A stretch of 64,000 bases of DNA from Allobranchiibius sp. CTAmp26 (GTDB lineage: Bacteria; Actinomycetota; Actinomycetes; Actinomycetales; Dermatophilaceae): the NCBI RefSeq assembly GCF_017565405.1, contig NZ_JAGEKR010000016.1, positions 1-64,000 on the forward strand, read 5' to 3'. Both the position numbers and the translations under genes were made by a program. Each line of letters starts with the position of its first letter. Position 1 is the first letter of the stretch. Positions 51,227 to 58,957 of the stretch are shown here, piece after piece. Under the pieces are notes generated by a model, which ran no database searches, was not told the origin of the DNA, and worked only from the letters and a program-made list of their open reading frames with translations.

Positions 51227-52222
51227 ATGGATCTGGACGCGTACGTCGCAGCCCACCACCTGGAGTGGGAGCGCCTGCGTGACCTGGGGGCGCGGCGGCG
51301 GCTGAATGCCGCCGAGGCGGACGAATTGCTCGACCTCTACCAGCGGACCGCCACGCACCTGTCGCGGATTCGTTCTGCCGCAGCCGATCCCGCGCTCGTG
51401 CAGTACCTCTCGGCGTTGCTGTCGCGGGCGCGCGCCAAGTCGATGGGCCGGCGTACCAGCACCTGGTCGGGGGTCGCGCGGTTCTTCGCGGTGACCTTCC
51501 CCGCGGTGCTCTACGGGTTGCGCCGATGGTGGCTGACCGTGCTCGTGGTCAATGTCGCGGTGGCGTTCGTCATCGGTGTGTGGGTCGCGCGGCACCCGGG
51601 CGTGCAGTCCTCGTTCGTCAGCGGCCGGCAGGCCGACCAGCTCGTCAACCACGACTTCGCCGACTACTACTCGCAGTACTCCGCGACCGATTTCGCCACC
51701 CGCGTGTGGACCAACAACGTGTGGGTCGCGGCGCTGTGCATCGCGGTCGGTGTGCTGGGAGTGCCGGTGATCTACCTGCTGTTGCAGAACGTGCTGAACG
51801 TCGGGATCATCGGCGGCCTGATGGCCGCACACGGCAAGCTGTCGCTCTTCTTCGGACTGATCCTGCCGCACGGGATGCTCGAGCTGACAGCGGTGTTCGT
51901 CGCCGCGGCGGGTGGGTTGAAGCTCTTCTGGTCGTGGGTCGAGCCGGGTGACCGCACCCGTCCCGACGCGATGGCCGCCGAGGGCAGGTCGGTGATCACG
52001 CTGGCGCTCGGGCTGATCGTCGTTCTCCTCGTGACCGGCGTGATCGAGGCGTTCGTGACGCCGTCCGGGCTGCCGACCGCGGCACGCATTGGGATCGGCG
52101 TCCTCGTCGAGGTGCTCTTCTTCCTCTACGTCTTCATCGTCGGTCGTCGAGCATGGCTGAGCGGTGAGACCGGCGACGTGGCCGAGATCGACCGCAGCGC
52201 CGCCCTCCCCACCGTCGGCTGA
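51227..52222 (+). CDS. stage II sporulation protein M (SpoIIM) family membrane protein
   Basis: 331 aa from the ATG at 51227. An N-terminal cytoplasmic helical segment (MDLDAYVAAHHLEWERLRDL, ELLDLYQRTATHLSRI) precedes five to six membrane helices. PLYLLLQNVLN-type sequence (VIYLLLQNVLNVGIIGGLMAAHGK) and FFGLILPHGMLELTAVFVAAAGG match the SpoIIM family, which in non-sporulating actinobacteria has no established role. The latter helix pair is the best conserved part. Together with the RDD, MoxR, DUF58 and DUF4129 genes it forms a common actinobacterial envelope-linked block. Confidence 0.85.
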   Translation: MDLDAYVAAHHLEWERLRDLGARRRLNAAEADELLDLYQRTATHLSRIRSAAADPALVQYLSALLSRARAKSMGRRTSTWSGVARFFAVTFPAVLYGLRRWWLTVLVVNVAVAFVIGVWVARHPGVQSSFVSGRQADQLVNHDFADYYSQYSATDFATRVWTNNVWVAALCIAVGVLGVPVIYLLLQNVLNVGIIGGLMAAHGKLSLFFGLILPHGMLELTAVFVAAAGGLKLFWSWVEPGDRTRPDAMAAEGRSVITLALGLIVVLLVTGVIEAFVTPSGLPTAARIGIGVLVEVLFFLYVFIVGRRAWLSGETGDVAEIDRSAALPTVG

Positions 52223-52230
52223 CCCCAGTC

Positions 52231-52276
52231 TTGGACATGCACGCCGGGGCAGATGTGCCCCGGTGTGCATGTCCAA
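52231..52276. repeat. long hairpin, family C copy 1
   Basis: TTGGACATGCAC begins the left arm at 52231. The left arm (52231-52251) pairs with 52256-52276 over 21 bp, broken by a single G-T wobble, around a GATG loop. It lies 8 bp after the SpoIIM stop and 6 bp before the convergent RidA stop, so it can terminate both. Confidence 0.8.
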
Positions 52277-52282
52277 AACGGG

Positions 52283-52687
52283 TCAGATGAGTGCGGCGAC
52301 GGCTTCGACCTCGACGAGCTGGTCCGGGTAGCCGAGCACGGTCACTCCGAGGAGGGTGCTCGGCGGATCATGATCGCCGAACGCGTCCCGCACCACCTGC
52401 CACGCGGTCACCAGGTCGTGCCGGTCGGTGGTCGCGACGAGTACGCGGGTGGAGACGACGTCCGTCAGCTCGGCCCCCGCGTCGGCCAGTGCGATCTCCA
52501 GGTTGAGCATCACCCGGTGCGCCTGAGCCGCCACGTCGCCGGGAGCGAGCGTCCGGCCCCCGTCGTCCAAGGGGCAGGATCCGGCGAGGAAGATCAGCCG
52601 CGCGTCGGCGGGTGCGGTTGCGGCGTAGGCATATTCGACGGTGTCAGTCAGCGTGGAGGAGCGGATCAGTTGCACGGCGGAGGTCAC
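52283..52687 (-). CDS. RidA/YjgF/UK114 family protein
   Basis: 134 aa from the GTG at 52687, preceded by a GAGGGTGGGG ribosome site. A longer frame from an ATG at 52714 would start inside hairpin C copy 2 and is rejected. Family features: LIFLAGSCPLDDGG, DVAAQAHRVMLNLEIALADAGAELTDVVSTRVLVA and TLLGVTVLGYPDQLVEVEAVA. The usual C-terminal Arg of the imine deaminase site (in an RhxP context) is not evident in STLLGVTVLG, so enzymatic activity is uncertain. RidA proteins remove reactive enamines or imines. It is bracketed by two near-identical hairpins. Confidence 0.8.
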   Translation of the reverse strand: MTSAVQLIRSSTLTDTVEYAYAATAPADARLIFLAGSCPLDDGGRTLAPGDVAAQAHRVMLNLEIALADAGAELTDVVSTRVLVATTDRHDLVTAWQVVRDAFGDHDPPSTLLGVTVLGYPDQLVEVEAVAALI

Positions 52688-52704
52688 CGCCCCACCCTCT
52701 CGCC

Positions 52705-52754
52705 TTTTGGACATGCACGCCGGGGCAGATGTGCCCCGGTATGCATGTCCAAAA
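52705..52754. repeat. long hairpin, family C copy 2
   Basis: Nearly identical to copy 1: TTGGACATGCAC starts at 52707 and the right arm ends at 52752, with outer T/A pairs extending the stem to 52705-52754; one base differs (GTATGCATG instead of GTGTGCATG). It lies 10 bp after the DUF58 stop on the minus strand and upstream of RidA, so it should end the MoxR operon. Confidence 0.8.
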
Positions 52755-52763
52755 CAAGAGGGG

Positions 52764-54059
52764 TCAGAGGAGGGCTTGCCGCTTCAGCATCAGGTAGTGG
52801 TCGACGAGGGCGGTGGGGAGCTCGTCGGGCGACTCGTCCAGCACGGTGACGCCGAGTTGGCCGAGGGCGGTCGCCGCCCGCTCGCGCAGAGTGAGGGTGC
52901 GCTCGGCCGCCGCTGCGTCGTAGGTCTCGAACGCCGTCCGACGCTGTGACGCCATCTGGCGCAGCACCGGATCGGTCACCGAGGCGACGACCACCCGGTG
53001 GCGGGCGGTGAGGGCGGGGAGCACCGGCAGGAGCCCCTCCTCGATCGCTGCGGGTTCGAGCGAGGTGAGGAGGACGACCAGGGCGCGCTGACGCGACAGG
53101 CCGTCGACCGCACCGGCGAGCCGGGACCAGTCCGCCTCGACCAGTGCCGGCTCCAGCGGGGTCATCGCGGTGACCAACCGGTGCAGCAACTGCCCGCGGT
53201 CGTGCACGCCGATCACGCGTGCACCGATCGCACGGTCCCCGGCCAGGAACTGCACCCGGTCACCCGCCCGCGACGCCAGCGCGCCGAGCAGCAGCGCGGC
53301 GTCCATGCTGTGGTCGAGCCGGGTCGTGTCGCCGACCCGCCCGGCGCTGGTGCGTGAGGTGTCGAGCAGGATCACCACCCGACGGTCGCGTTCGGGCTGC
53401 CAGGTGCGTACGACGAGGTGTCGGCGCCGGGCCGTGGCGCGCCAGTCGAGACTTCGCACGTCGTCGCCGTCGACGTAGTCGCGCAGCGAGTCGAACTCGG
53501 TGCCCTGCCCGCGCACCCGCACGGCCGCCCGACCGTCGATCTCCCGCAGCACGCGCAGCCGGCTGGGGAGGTGCCGCCGCGAGGGGAACGCCGGCAGCGC
53601 GCGCACCGTGCCCGGCACGGCCACCGACCGCTGCCGGGCCGCCAGCCCCAACGGCCCGTACGAGCGCAGCGTGGTGCGGTCCGCGCGCCGGTCACCCCGC
53701 CGTACCGGCGTCAGTTCCGTTGTCAGCCGGACGCTTTCACCCGGCGGCAGCGTGGCCGTATGGCGGGAACCGCCGGCCCCCGCTGACGGCTGCCACGCGT
53801 CGCGGACCAGCGCGCGCACCCGCCGCCGGCCATCGTTGCGGACCAGTAGTGAGGTCGACGTGGACTCCCCGAGCACCACCTGCGCGCCGGGGGAGCGGGT
53901 GAGGTCCAGCCCCGCCGGCGACCCGGCGAGCAGCACATCGACGATCACCAGCACCGCCACGACCGCCAACCACACCAGCACCGACCACGCGCGCGGCACC
54001 AGCGCGACGTAGATCAGACCCAGTGCCGCCAGCAGGACGGCGCGTCCGGTGATCGCCAC
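52764..54059 (-). CDS. DUF58 domain protein with von Willebrand-like fold
   Basis: 431 aa from the GTG at 54059, 5 bp after the MoxR stop; the frame is open to 54233 without support. Two N-terminal membrane helices (about residues 4-50) are followed by an extracytoplasmic beta domain and the DUF58 motif VRGQGTEFDSLRDYVDGDDVRSLDWRATARR. A VWA-like region follows with RRVVILLDTSRTS, corresponding to a DxSxS metal site in form DTSRTS. DUF58 proteins are partners of MoxR ATPases; a role in assembly of envelope complexes is proposed for the family but unproven. It ends before hairpin C copy 2. Confidence 0.88.
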   Translation of the reverse strand: MAITGRAVLLAALGLIYVALVPRAWSVLVWLAVVAVLVIVDVLLAGSPAGLDLTRSPGAQVVLGESTSTSLLVRNDGRRRVRALVRDAWQPSAGAGGSRHTATLPPGESVRLTTELTPVRRGDRRADRTTLRSYGPLGLAARQRSVAVPGTVRALPAFPSRRHLPSRLRVLREIDGRAAVRVRGQGTEFDSLRDYVDGDDVRSLDWRATARRRHLVVRTWQPERDRRVVILLDTSRTSAGRVGDTTRLDHSMDAALLLGALASRAGDRVQFLAGDRAIGARVIGVHDRGQLLHRLVTAMTPLEPALVEADWSRLAGAVDGLSRQRALVVLLTSLEPAAIEEGLLPVLPALTARHRVVVASVTDPVLRQMASQRRTAFETYDAAAAERTLTLRERAATALGQLGVTVLDESPDELPTALVDHYLMLKRQALL

Positions 54060-54064
54060 GGCGG

Positions 54065-55045
54065 TCAGCGCGGGACGGGGACCGAGCCGGCGGCCGAGTC
54101 GAGCACAGCGGACGCGCCCACGCCCTCGAGCTCGGCTTCCGGCCGCAGCGTGATGCGGTGGGCCAGCGTCGAGCGGGTCATCGTCTGGACGTCGTCGGGC
54201 GTCACGAAGTCGCGCCCGGCGAGGAACGCCCACGCGCGGCTCGTGGCCAGCAACGCGGTCGCGCCACGCGGGCTGACGCCGAGGGCCACTGAGGGGGAGG
54301 TGCGAGTCGCCCGGGCGATGTCGACGATGTAACCGGCGACCTCGGGAGCGACGCGCACCCGACGGACCGCCCGAGCACCCGTGGCGATGTCGTCGGCGCC
54401 GGCGACGGGCCGTACGCCGGCCGCCTCGAGGTCGCGCGGGTCGAAGCCGTCGGCATGGCGCTGCACGACCACCAGCTCCTGCTGACGGTCCGGCAGCGCG
54501 ACGGCGACCTTGAGCAGGAACCGGTCGAGCTGGGCCTCGGGCAGAGGGTAGGTGCCCTCGTATTCCACCGGGTTCTGGGTCGCCGCGACCATGAACGGTG
54601 CCGGGAGCGCACGCGGCGTGCCGTCGACCGAGACCTGCCGCTCCTCCATGGCCTCCAGCAGTGCGGACTGGGTCTTCGGCGGGGTGCGGTTGATCTCGTC
54701 CGCGAGCAGCAGGTTGGTGAAGACCGGGCCGGGCCGGAAGACGAAGTCGGACGAGCTGCCGTCGTACACCAGGGAGCCGGTCAGGTCGCCGGGCATCAGG
54801 TCGGGGGTGAACTGCACCCGCTTGGTCTGCACCGACAGCGACCGGGCCAGCGCGCGCACGAGCAGCGTCTTGGCCACGCCCGGCACTCCCTCGAGCAGCA
54901 CGTGGCCGCCGGCGAGGAGCGCCACCACCAGGCCACCGATCGCCGAATCCTGTCCGACCACAGCCTTGTTGACCTCGGTGCGGACGTCGATCATCGCCTG
55001 GCGTGCGCGGTCGGCGTCGGCGTGCAGCGACGTGGATTGCGTCAT
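54065..55045 (-). CDS. MoxR family AAA+ ATPase
   Basis: 326 aa. Walker A variant LLEGVPGVAKTLLVRAL (Gly-Val-Ala-Lys-Thr), Walker B NLLLADEINRTPPKTQSALLEAMEERQVSVDG, sensor 1 MVAATQNPVEYEGTYPLPEAQLDRF, and sensor 2 near the C-terminus (GVSPRGATALLATSRAWAFL). It acts as a chaperone-like ATPase for the DUF58 partner. Start at 55045 overlaps the DUF4350 stop (ATGA). Confidence 0.93.
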   Translation of the reverse strand: MTQSTSLHADADRARQAMIDVRTEVNKAVVGQDSAIGGLVVALLAGGHVLLEGVPGVAKTLLVRALARSLSVQTKRVQFTPDLMPGDLTGSLVYDGSSSDFVFRPGPVFTNLLLADEINRTPPKTQSALLEAMEERQVSVDGTPRALPAPFMVAATQNPVEYEGTYPLPEAQLDRFLLKVAVALPDRQQELVVVQRHADGFDPRDLEAAGVRPVAGADDIATGARAVRRVRVAPEVAGYIVDIARATRTSPSVALGVSPRGATALLATSRAWAFLAGRDFVTPDDVQTMTRSTLAHRITLRPEAELEGVGASAVLDSAAGSVPVPR

Positions 55046-56169
55046 GGGCGGTGTACCTGTCTCTCGAGGTTCTGGAGTTCCTGGGCGGTGCGGATCAGCT
55101 GCGCCTCGTCGTCGACCGGGCCGCCGACGAGAACGTCGTGTACCTCGCGGGCATCACGTCGGGTCGCCTGCGCAGTCTCGCGGACCAGCTCCGCCGCGGG
55201 TGTGGTGGGTGCGAGGCCGAGGTAGCGGGCGAGCCGGTGCCGGGACGCGATCCGCAGCACCTCCGCGGTGCGAGCGGTGTCGCGGGCGCGGCGGTAGAGC
55301 TGTCCCCGGCTGAGGGTGGTCTCCACGGCGGGTACGACGACCGGCAACGGCTCGGTGACCAGCCTCCCGAGTCGGCGCCCGCGCCACAGCATCAGCAGCA
55401 CGACGCACGCGGCGACCAGCCAGGTCCCGGGGCCGAGCCATCGCGGCCAGGGCGATGCTTCACCGGATCCGGTCGCCGAGGCGTCGGCGTGCGCGGTGTC
55501 GGCGGCCACCCACACCAGTCGGGGGTGGGATCCCAGCGCTCGCAGCGCGATCGCCGCATCGTCGGCGGACAGCACGCCGCGATTGCGCAGGAACTGGTCG
55601 GACCCGATGACGACGACGGCCGGCCGTAGGCCGGGGACCGCCGGCAGCGTCCGGATGGCGTCGCCACCGTCGTCGAGCCGGGCGCATCCGGCGCCGACGG
55701 TGGAGGTGTAGGAGCGTGGCGCCACCCCACCGTCGAACCTCAGGCCGTCGAACGGAGGTGTGCTGCAACGCAGTTGGCCAGGGTCACTGCGCGCGCCGGG
55801 CACCTCGCGGATCGGGAGCCCGAGGTCGGCCAGGACGGGAGCCGTCGGTGCGATCAGGACGAGGGAACCGGCGGAGCTCGACGTCTGTGCGATGCGGTGT
55901 AGCGATGCCCGGCCGAGCAATCCGGCGCGGGTGACGACGACGGTGGAGTCCGGTCCTGCCGACTGTTGGACGAGACCGGCGGCGGTGTGGGTGACGTGCA
56001 CGGAAACCCCCTGCGCGCGCAGTACCTGAGCCACCGCGCGCGCACCGTCGGGGGCGGCCGATCCGGGGTCGAGGGGCTGCTTGCGAGAGCCGGCGGTGAG
56101 CACCGCGACGAGCGCCAGGGCGACCAGTGCCAGCACCAGCGACGCCCCGATCAGGCGACCGCGCGTCAT
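55042..56169 (-). CDS. DUF4350 domain membrane protein
   Basis: 375 aa. One N-terminal helix (LIGASLVLALVALALVAVLTAG), an extracytoplasmic GATase-like region (DGARAVAQVLRAQGVSVHVTHT, STVVVTRAGLLG, VVIGSDQFLRNRGVLSADDAAIALRAL), a second helix near residue 255 (LGPGTWLVAACVVLLMLWRGRR), then a cytoplasmic helical tail. This matches DUF4350 proteins of MoxR-linked actinobacterial operons. Function unknown. The start overlaps the DUF4129 stop. Confidence 0.85.
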   Translation of the reverse strand: MTRGRLIGASLVLALVALALVAVLTAGSRKQPLDPGSAAPDGARAVAQVLRAQGVSVHVTHTAAGLVQQSAGPDSTVVVTRAGLLGRASLHRIAQTSSSAGSLVLIAPTAPVLADLGLPIREVPGARSDPGQLRCSTPPFDGLRFDGGVAPRSYTSTVGAGCARLDDGGDAIRTLPAVPGLRPAVVVIGSDQFLRNRGVLSADDAAIALRALGSHPRLVWVAADTAHADASATGSGEASPWPRWLGPGTWLVAACVVLLMLWRGRRLGRLVTEPLPVVVPAVETTLSRGQLYRRARDTARTAEVLRIASRHRLARYLGLAPTTPAAELVRETAQATRRDAREVHDVLVGGPVDDEAQLIRTAQELQNLERQVHRP

Positions 56170-56807
56170 ACGGGCTGCCCGGTGCGAAGGGGGTTCGGGC
56201 GCGCGTGCTCCAGCACCTCGTCAAGGTCGCGCATGCGGGTGCAGTCGGCGGCGTCCGCGGCCCGGCCGCCGTAGAGGACCGCGTCGAAGATTGCTGCCGC
56301 TTCGGACAATCGAGTGGTCGATGCCGGGAATCTCGCCGCGAGCACGCGGGCGATCTCGTGCGCCGTCAGACCGGGCGCCGCGTCGATCAGCGCCCGCTCC
56401 ACCCCGCGTACGGCGATCGCGCGGAACCGGTCGAGGGTGGCCGCGTCCAGGTCTCCGGCGCGCTCCGCCGCGGTGGCGCGGGACCGCAGCTCGTCGGCCG
56501 AGGTCTGTCGGTCCCCGAGCACCGCGTCGTCGTCATGACCGCGCGCGCGCACCCGGCCGCGGCGTAACCCGGTGGCAGCGAGTATGACGATCAGGATCAC
56601 CAGCAGCAGACCGACCAGCCACGCGATCGCAGGGAGAGTGCCCGTGCTGCCGGAGAGGAGATGATCGAGCTGGCGAGCGATCCAGTCGTACGCCGTCTGC
56701 AGCAGGCCCTTGTGCTGGTCGTATTCGCCCTTGGCCAGCTCGCGGCGCAGCAGCTGGCGACCCTGGTCGCCGCTCGGTGTGAGAGGTGTGGCGTCAGCGC
56801 GGAGCAT
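56166..56807 (-). CDS. DUF4129 domain membrane protein
   Basis: 213 aa. One membrane helix (IAWLVGLLLVILIVILAATGL, about residues 60-80) lies between an N-terminal extracytoplasmic segment and a cytoplasmic DUF4129 domain, with RATAAERAGDLDAATLDRFRAIAVRGVERALI and LTAHEIARVLAARFP as the conserved helices. Overlaps the upstream membrane protein gene by 14 bp and the downstream gene by 4 bp. Usual partner of MoxR/DUF58 genes. Confidence 0.87.
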   Translation of the reverse strand: MLRADATPLTPSGDQGRQLLRRELAKGEYDQHKGLLQTAYDWIARQLDHLLSGSTGTLPAIAWLVGLLLVILIVILAATGLRRGRVRARGHDDDAVLGDRQTSADELRSRATAAERAGDLDAATLDRFRAIAVRGVERALIDAAPGLTAHEIARVLAARFPASTTRLSEAAAIFDAVLYGGRAADAADCTRMRDLDEVLEHARPNPLRTGQPV

Positions 56808-57948
56808 CGTCGCGCGAGGCCGCCGCGGACATGAGGGTCACGTCAAGGCCCTCCTTGCGCATCCGCTGGTCGATGTAGAGCAGCCCGGTGGTGCCCGTGA
56901 CGAACGGGGCGACGGCCGCGCTCACGACGGCGGTCCAAAGCTGCCCACCCACCAGCAGCAGCACGCTGCCGGTCCCGTCGGTCGCGTAGCCGCCGAGGTT
57001 GAGCAACGATCCCGGCACTCCGACGACCGCACTGACGGTCCCCGCGACGAGCGTGGCCAGGAACGAGATCCCGAGCAGTCGCCAGAACGCGTGATGGGTC
57101 AGCGCCCACGACCGCTTGATCGCGGGCACCGGGCCGATGCCCTCCAGCACCAGGGCAGGGCTCGCCAGCATCAGGCGGATGCTGAGGAAGAAGACCCCGA
57201 CGAGGAGTCCGAGCCCGAGCAGCACGCCCAGGACCACGGCGAGCACGGTGCCGGCGGTCAGCGCGGCGACGACGACGATGCCGACGACGACCGCCACGGC
57301 GAGCAGAGCCAGCGCGGCGAGCAGCACGGTGAGTCCGAGCAGCGGCCACAACCGCGGGCGGATCCGGGTCCACGTCTCGCGCATGCTGATCCGCCGACCG
57401 AGGACGGCGTCGGAGACGACCACGATGAGCATGCCGGCGAGCACGATGCCGCCGATGTAGGTGAAGATCTGCGCGGCCGGCGCGATGAGGTCGACCTTCA
57501 GCAGATCCGGGTTGGAGCCTCCCGTGTCGCTCTTGGACGAGAGGTCCAGGCCGTTCGGGAAGACCACGCGCTTCAGGAAGAGCGTGACCGCCAGGGTCGG
57601 CACGGCGACGATCAGATGCACGATCAGGGCGAGTCCGAGGGTGGCGGCCGGGTTGCCGCGGATGGTGGCGAAGGCGCCGCCGAAGATGTCACCGAGGGTG
57701 AGCGGGCGCAGCGGCACGACACCGGGTTTCGGTGCCATCGGCCGGAACGGCGGCGCGGTGTACTGCGGCTGACCGCCCTTGGTCGGCGGACCCTGGGGTG
57801 GTCCGGCGGGGGGCACCGGTCCGTAGGCGCCGTACTGCGGGGGTGGTCGCTGGCCGGTCTGCTGCGGCGGGGGTGCCTGCGTGCCGTAGGCCGGCTGCTC
57901 ACCGGTGTGGTTCGGACCCCCCGACGGGCTCACCCATCCGTCACTCAT
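56794..57948 (-). CDS. polytopic membrane protein, glycerophosphoryl diester phosphodiesterase membrane-domain type
   Basis: 384 aa. Residues 1-75 are a cytoplasmic Pro/Gln/Gly-rich low-complexity segment (QAPPPQQTGQRPPPQYGAYG). The rest has about six membrane helices in a layout typical of actinobacterial proteins annotated with the GDPD membrane domain: PLTLGDIFGGAFATIRGNPAATLG after the tail, then paired long helices and VLEGIGPVPAIKRSWALT before the fifth. No phosphodiesterase catalytic domain is present. It heads the MoxR operon; transcription likely begins at the box at 57955-57960. Confidence 0.8.
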   Translation of the reverse strand: MSDGWVSPSGGPNHTGEQPAYGTQAPPPQQTGQRPPPQYGAYGPVPPAGPPQGPPTKGGQPQYTAPPFRPMAPKPGVVPLRPLTLGDIFGGAFATIRGNPAATLGLALIVHLIVAVPTLAVTLFLKRVVFPNGLDLSSKSDTGGSNPDLLKVDLIAPAAQIFTYIGGIVLAGMLIVVVSDAVLGRRISMRETWTRIRPRLWPLLGLTVLLAALALLAVAVVVGIVVVAALTAGTVLAVVLGVLLGLGLLVGVFFLSIRLMLASPALVLEGIGPVPAIKRSWALTHHAFWRLLGISFLATLVAGTVSAVVGVPGSLLNLGGYATDGTGSVLLLVGGQLWTAVVSAAVAPFVTGTTGLLYIDQRMRKEGLDVTLMSAAASRDDAPR

Positions 57949-57954
57949 GGCCGA

Positions 57955-57960
57955 ACCTTA
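57955..57960 (-). promoter_or_regulatory. candidate -10 element for the MoxR operon
   Basis: TAAGGT on the minus strand, 6 nt, then ATG at 57948; leaderless geometry. Hairpin A copy 4 ends its left arm start 24 bp upstream of this box (57984). Confidence 0.4.
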
Positions 57961-57983
57961 ACCGGCGCCGTCTGCCCATCCCG

Positions 57984-58055
57984 CCGAGTGGCGTACATAT
58001 GTTTCGAGTGGCGCACTCCTACGGGGTGCACTCGAAATATATGTACGCCACTCGG
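57984..58055. repeat. long hairpin, family A copy 4
   Basis: The most symmetrical copy: CCGAGTGGCGTACATATGTT starts at 57984 and pairs nearly throughout with the segment ending GTACGCCACTCGG at 58055, around a TACG loop (stem about 33 bp with few mismatches). It lies 8 bp after the stop of the short aldehyde dehydrogenase gene (minus strand) and just upstream of the MoxR operon promoter, so it probably insulates the two. Confidence 0.8.
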
Positions 58056-58063
58056 GAAGGGAG

Positions 58064-58957
58064 TCAGGTGCCCTTGGGGTGCCAGACCGTCTTCGTCTCG
58101 AGGAATGCCCGCATCCGACGCAGGCTGGGAGCGGGCGCGAAGTCGGGTTCGACGGCGTCCGGCCCGTCGCCGGCGGGCCGCAGCACGCGCTTGACGGTGC
58201 CGGCGGCTGATGCCTCCAGCGCGGCCCAGTCGACGTCGGCGGCATTCGCCGCGCCAGTCAGGTCGATGGCGTTCACGTCATGGTGGGACGCGAGCCAGGG
58301 AGCGAGCTCCGCGGTGCGCCCCGTGACGATGTTGACCACGCCGCCGGGCACGTCGGAGGTCGCGAGCACCTCGGACAGCGTGACGGCCGGCAGCGGCCGA
58401 TCCTCGCTGGTGAGCACCACCACGGTGTTACCCGAGACGATCGCCGGGGCGATCACACTGATCAGTCCCAGCAGCGAACTGCGTTGGGGCGCAAGAATGC
58501 CCACGACACCAGTCGGTTCGGGCGCCGACAGGTTGAAGTACGGGCCGGCGACGGGGTTGAGGTTGCCGAGCACCTGGGCGAGCTTGTCGGGCCACCCGGC
58601 GTACCAGACCCACCGGTCGATGGCGGCGTCGACCAGTCGTTCCGCGCGGGGGCGGGTCACGCCCTCGCTCGCGATCACGTCGGCCACGAACTGCTCGCGG
58701 CGACCCTCCAGTACCTCGGCCACGCGGTAGAGCACCTGACCGCGGTTGTACGCCGTCGCCCCGGACCAGCCGGCGAACGCCCCCCGCGCCGCGACCACGG
58801 CGTCGCGGACGTCCTTGCGGGAGCCCTGTGCGGCGTTGGCCAGGAAGGACTGCGAACGCCCCTGGGACACAACGGCGTACGAACGCCCGGACTCACTGCG
58901 CGGGAACTTGCCGCCGATGTAGAGCTTGTAGGTCTTGCGCACGTCCACCCGAGCCAT
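58064..58957 (-). CDS. aldehyde dehydrogenase-like protein lacking the catalytic half
   Basis: 297 aa; full enzymes have about 485. It covers the N-terminal oligomerisation and NAD-binding part: YKLYIGGKFPRSESGRSY, VVAARGAFAGWSGATAYNRGQVL, GVVGILAPQRSSLLGLISVIAPAIVSGNTVVV and VPGGVVNIVTGRTAELAPWL. The PWN motif of active enzymes reads PQR, and the catalytic Glu and Cys regions are missing; after residue 235 the sequence is family-unlike and ends FLETKTVWHPKGT. The frame is intact with no sign of recent decay. It is coupled (TGATG) to the full-length aldehyde dehydrogenase gene upstream; a regulatory or structural partner role is inferred. Confidence 0.8.
   Translation of the reverse strand: MARVDVRKTYKLYIGGKFPRSESGRSYAVVSQGRSQSFLANAAQGSRKDVRDAVVAARGAFAGWSGATAYNRGQVLYRVAEVLEGRREQFVADVIASEGVTRPRAERLVDAAIDRWVWYAGWPDKLAQVLGNLNPVAGPYFNLSAPEPTGVVGILAPQRSSLLGLISVIAPAIVSGNTVVVLTSEDRPLPAVTLSEVLATSDVPGGVVNIVTGRTAELAPWLASHHDVNAIDLTGAANAADVDWAALEASAAGTVKRVLRPAGDGPDAVEPDFAPAPSLRRMRAFLETKTVWHPKGT

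Noticed and set aside
52688-52714. RidA start at 52714
   Set aside because: That ATG lies inside the left arm of hairpin C2; the GTG at 52687 has a good ribosome site.
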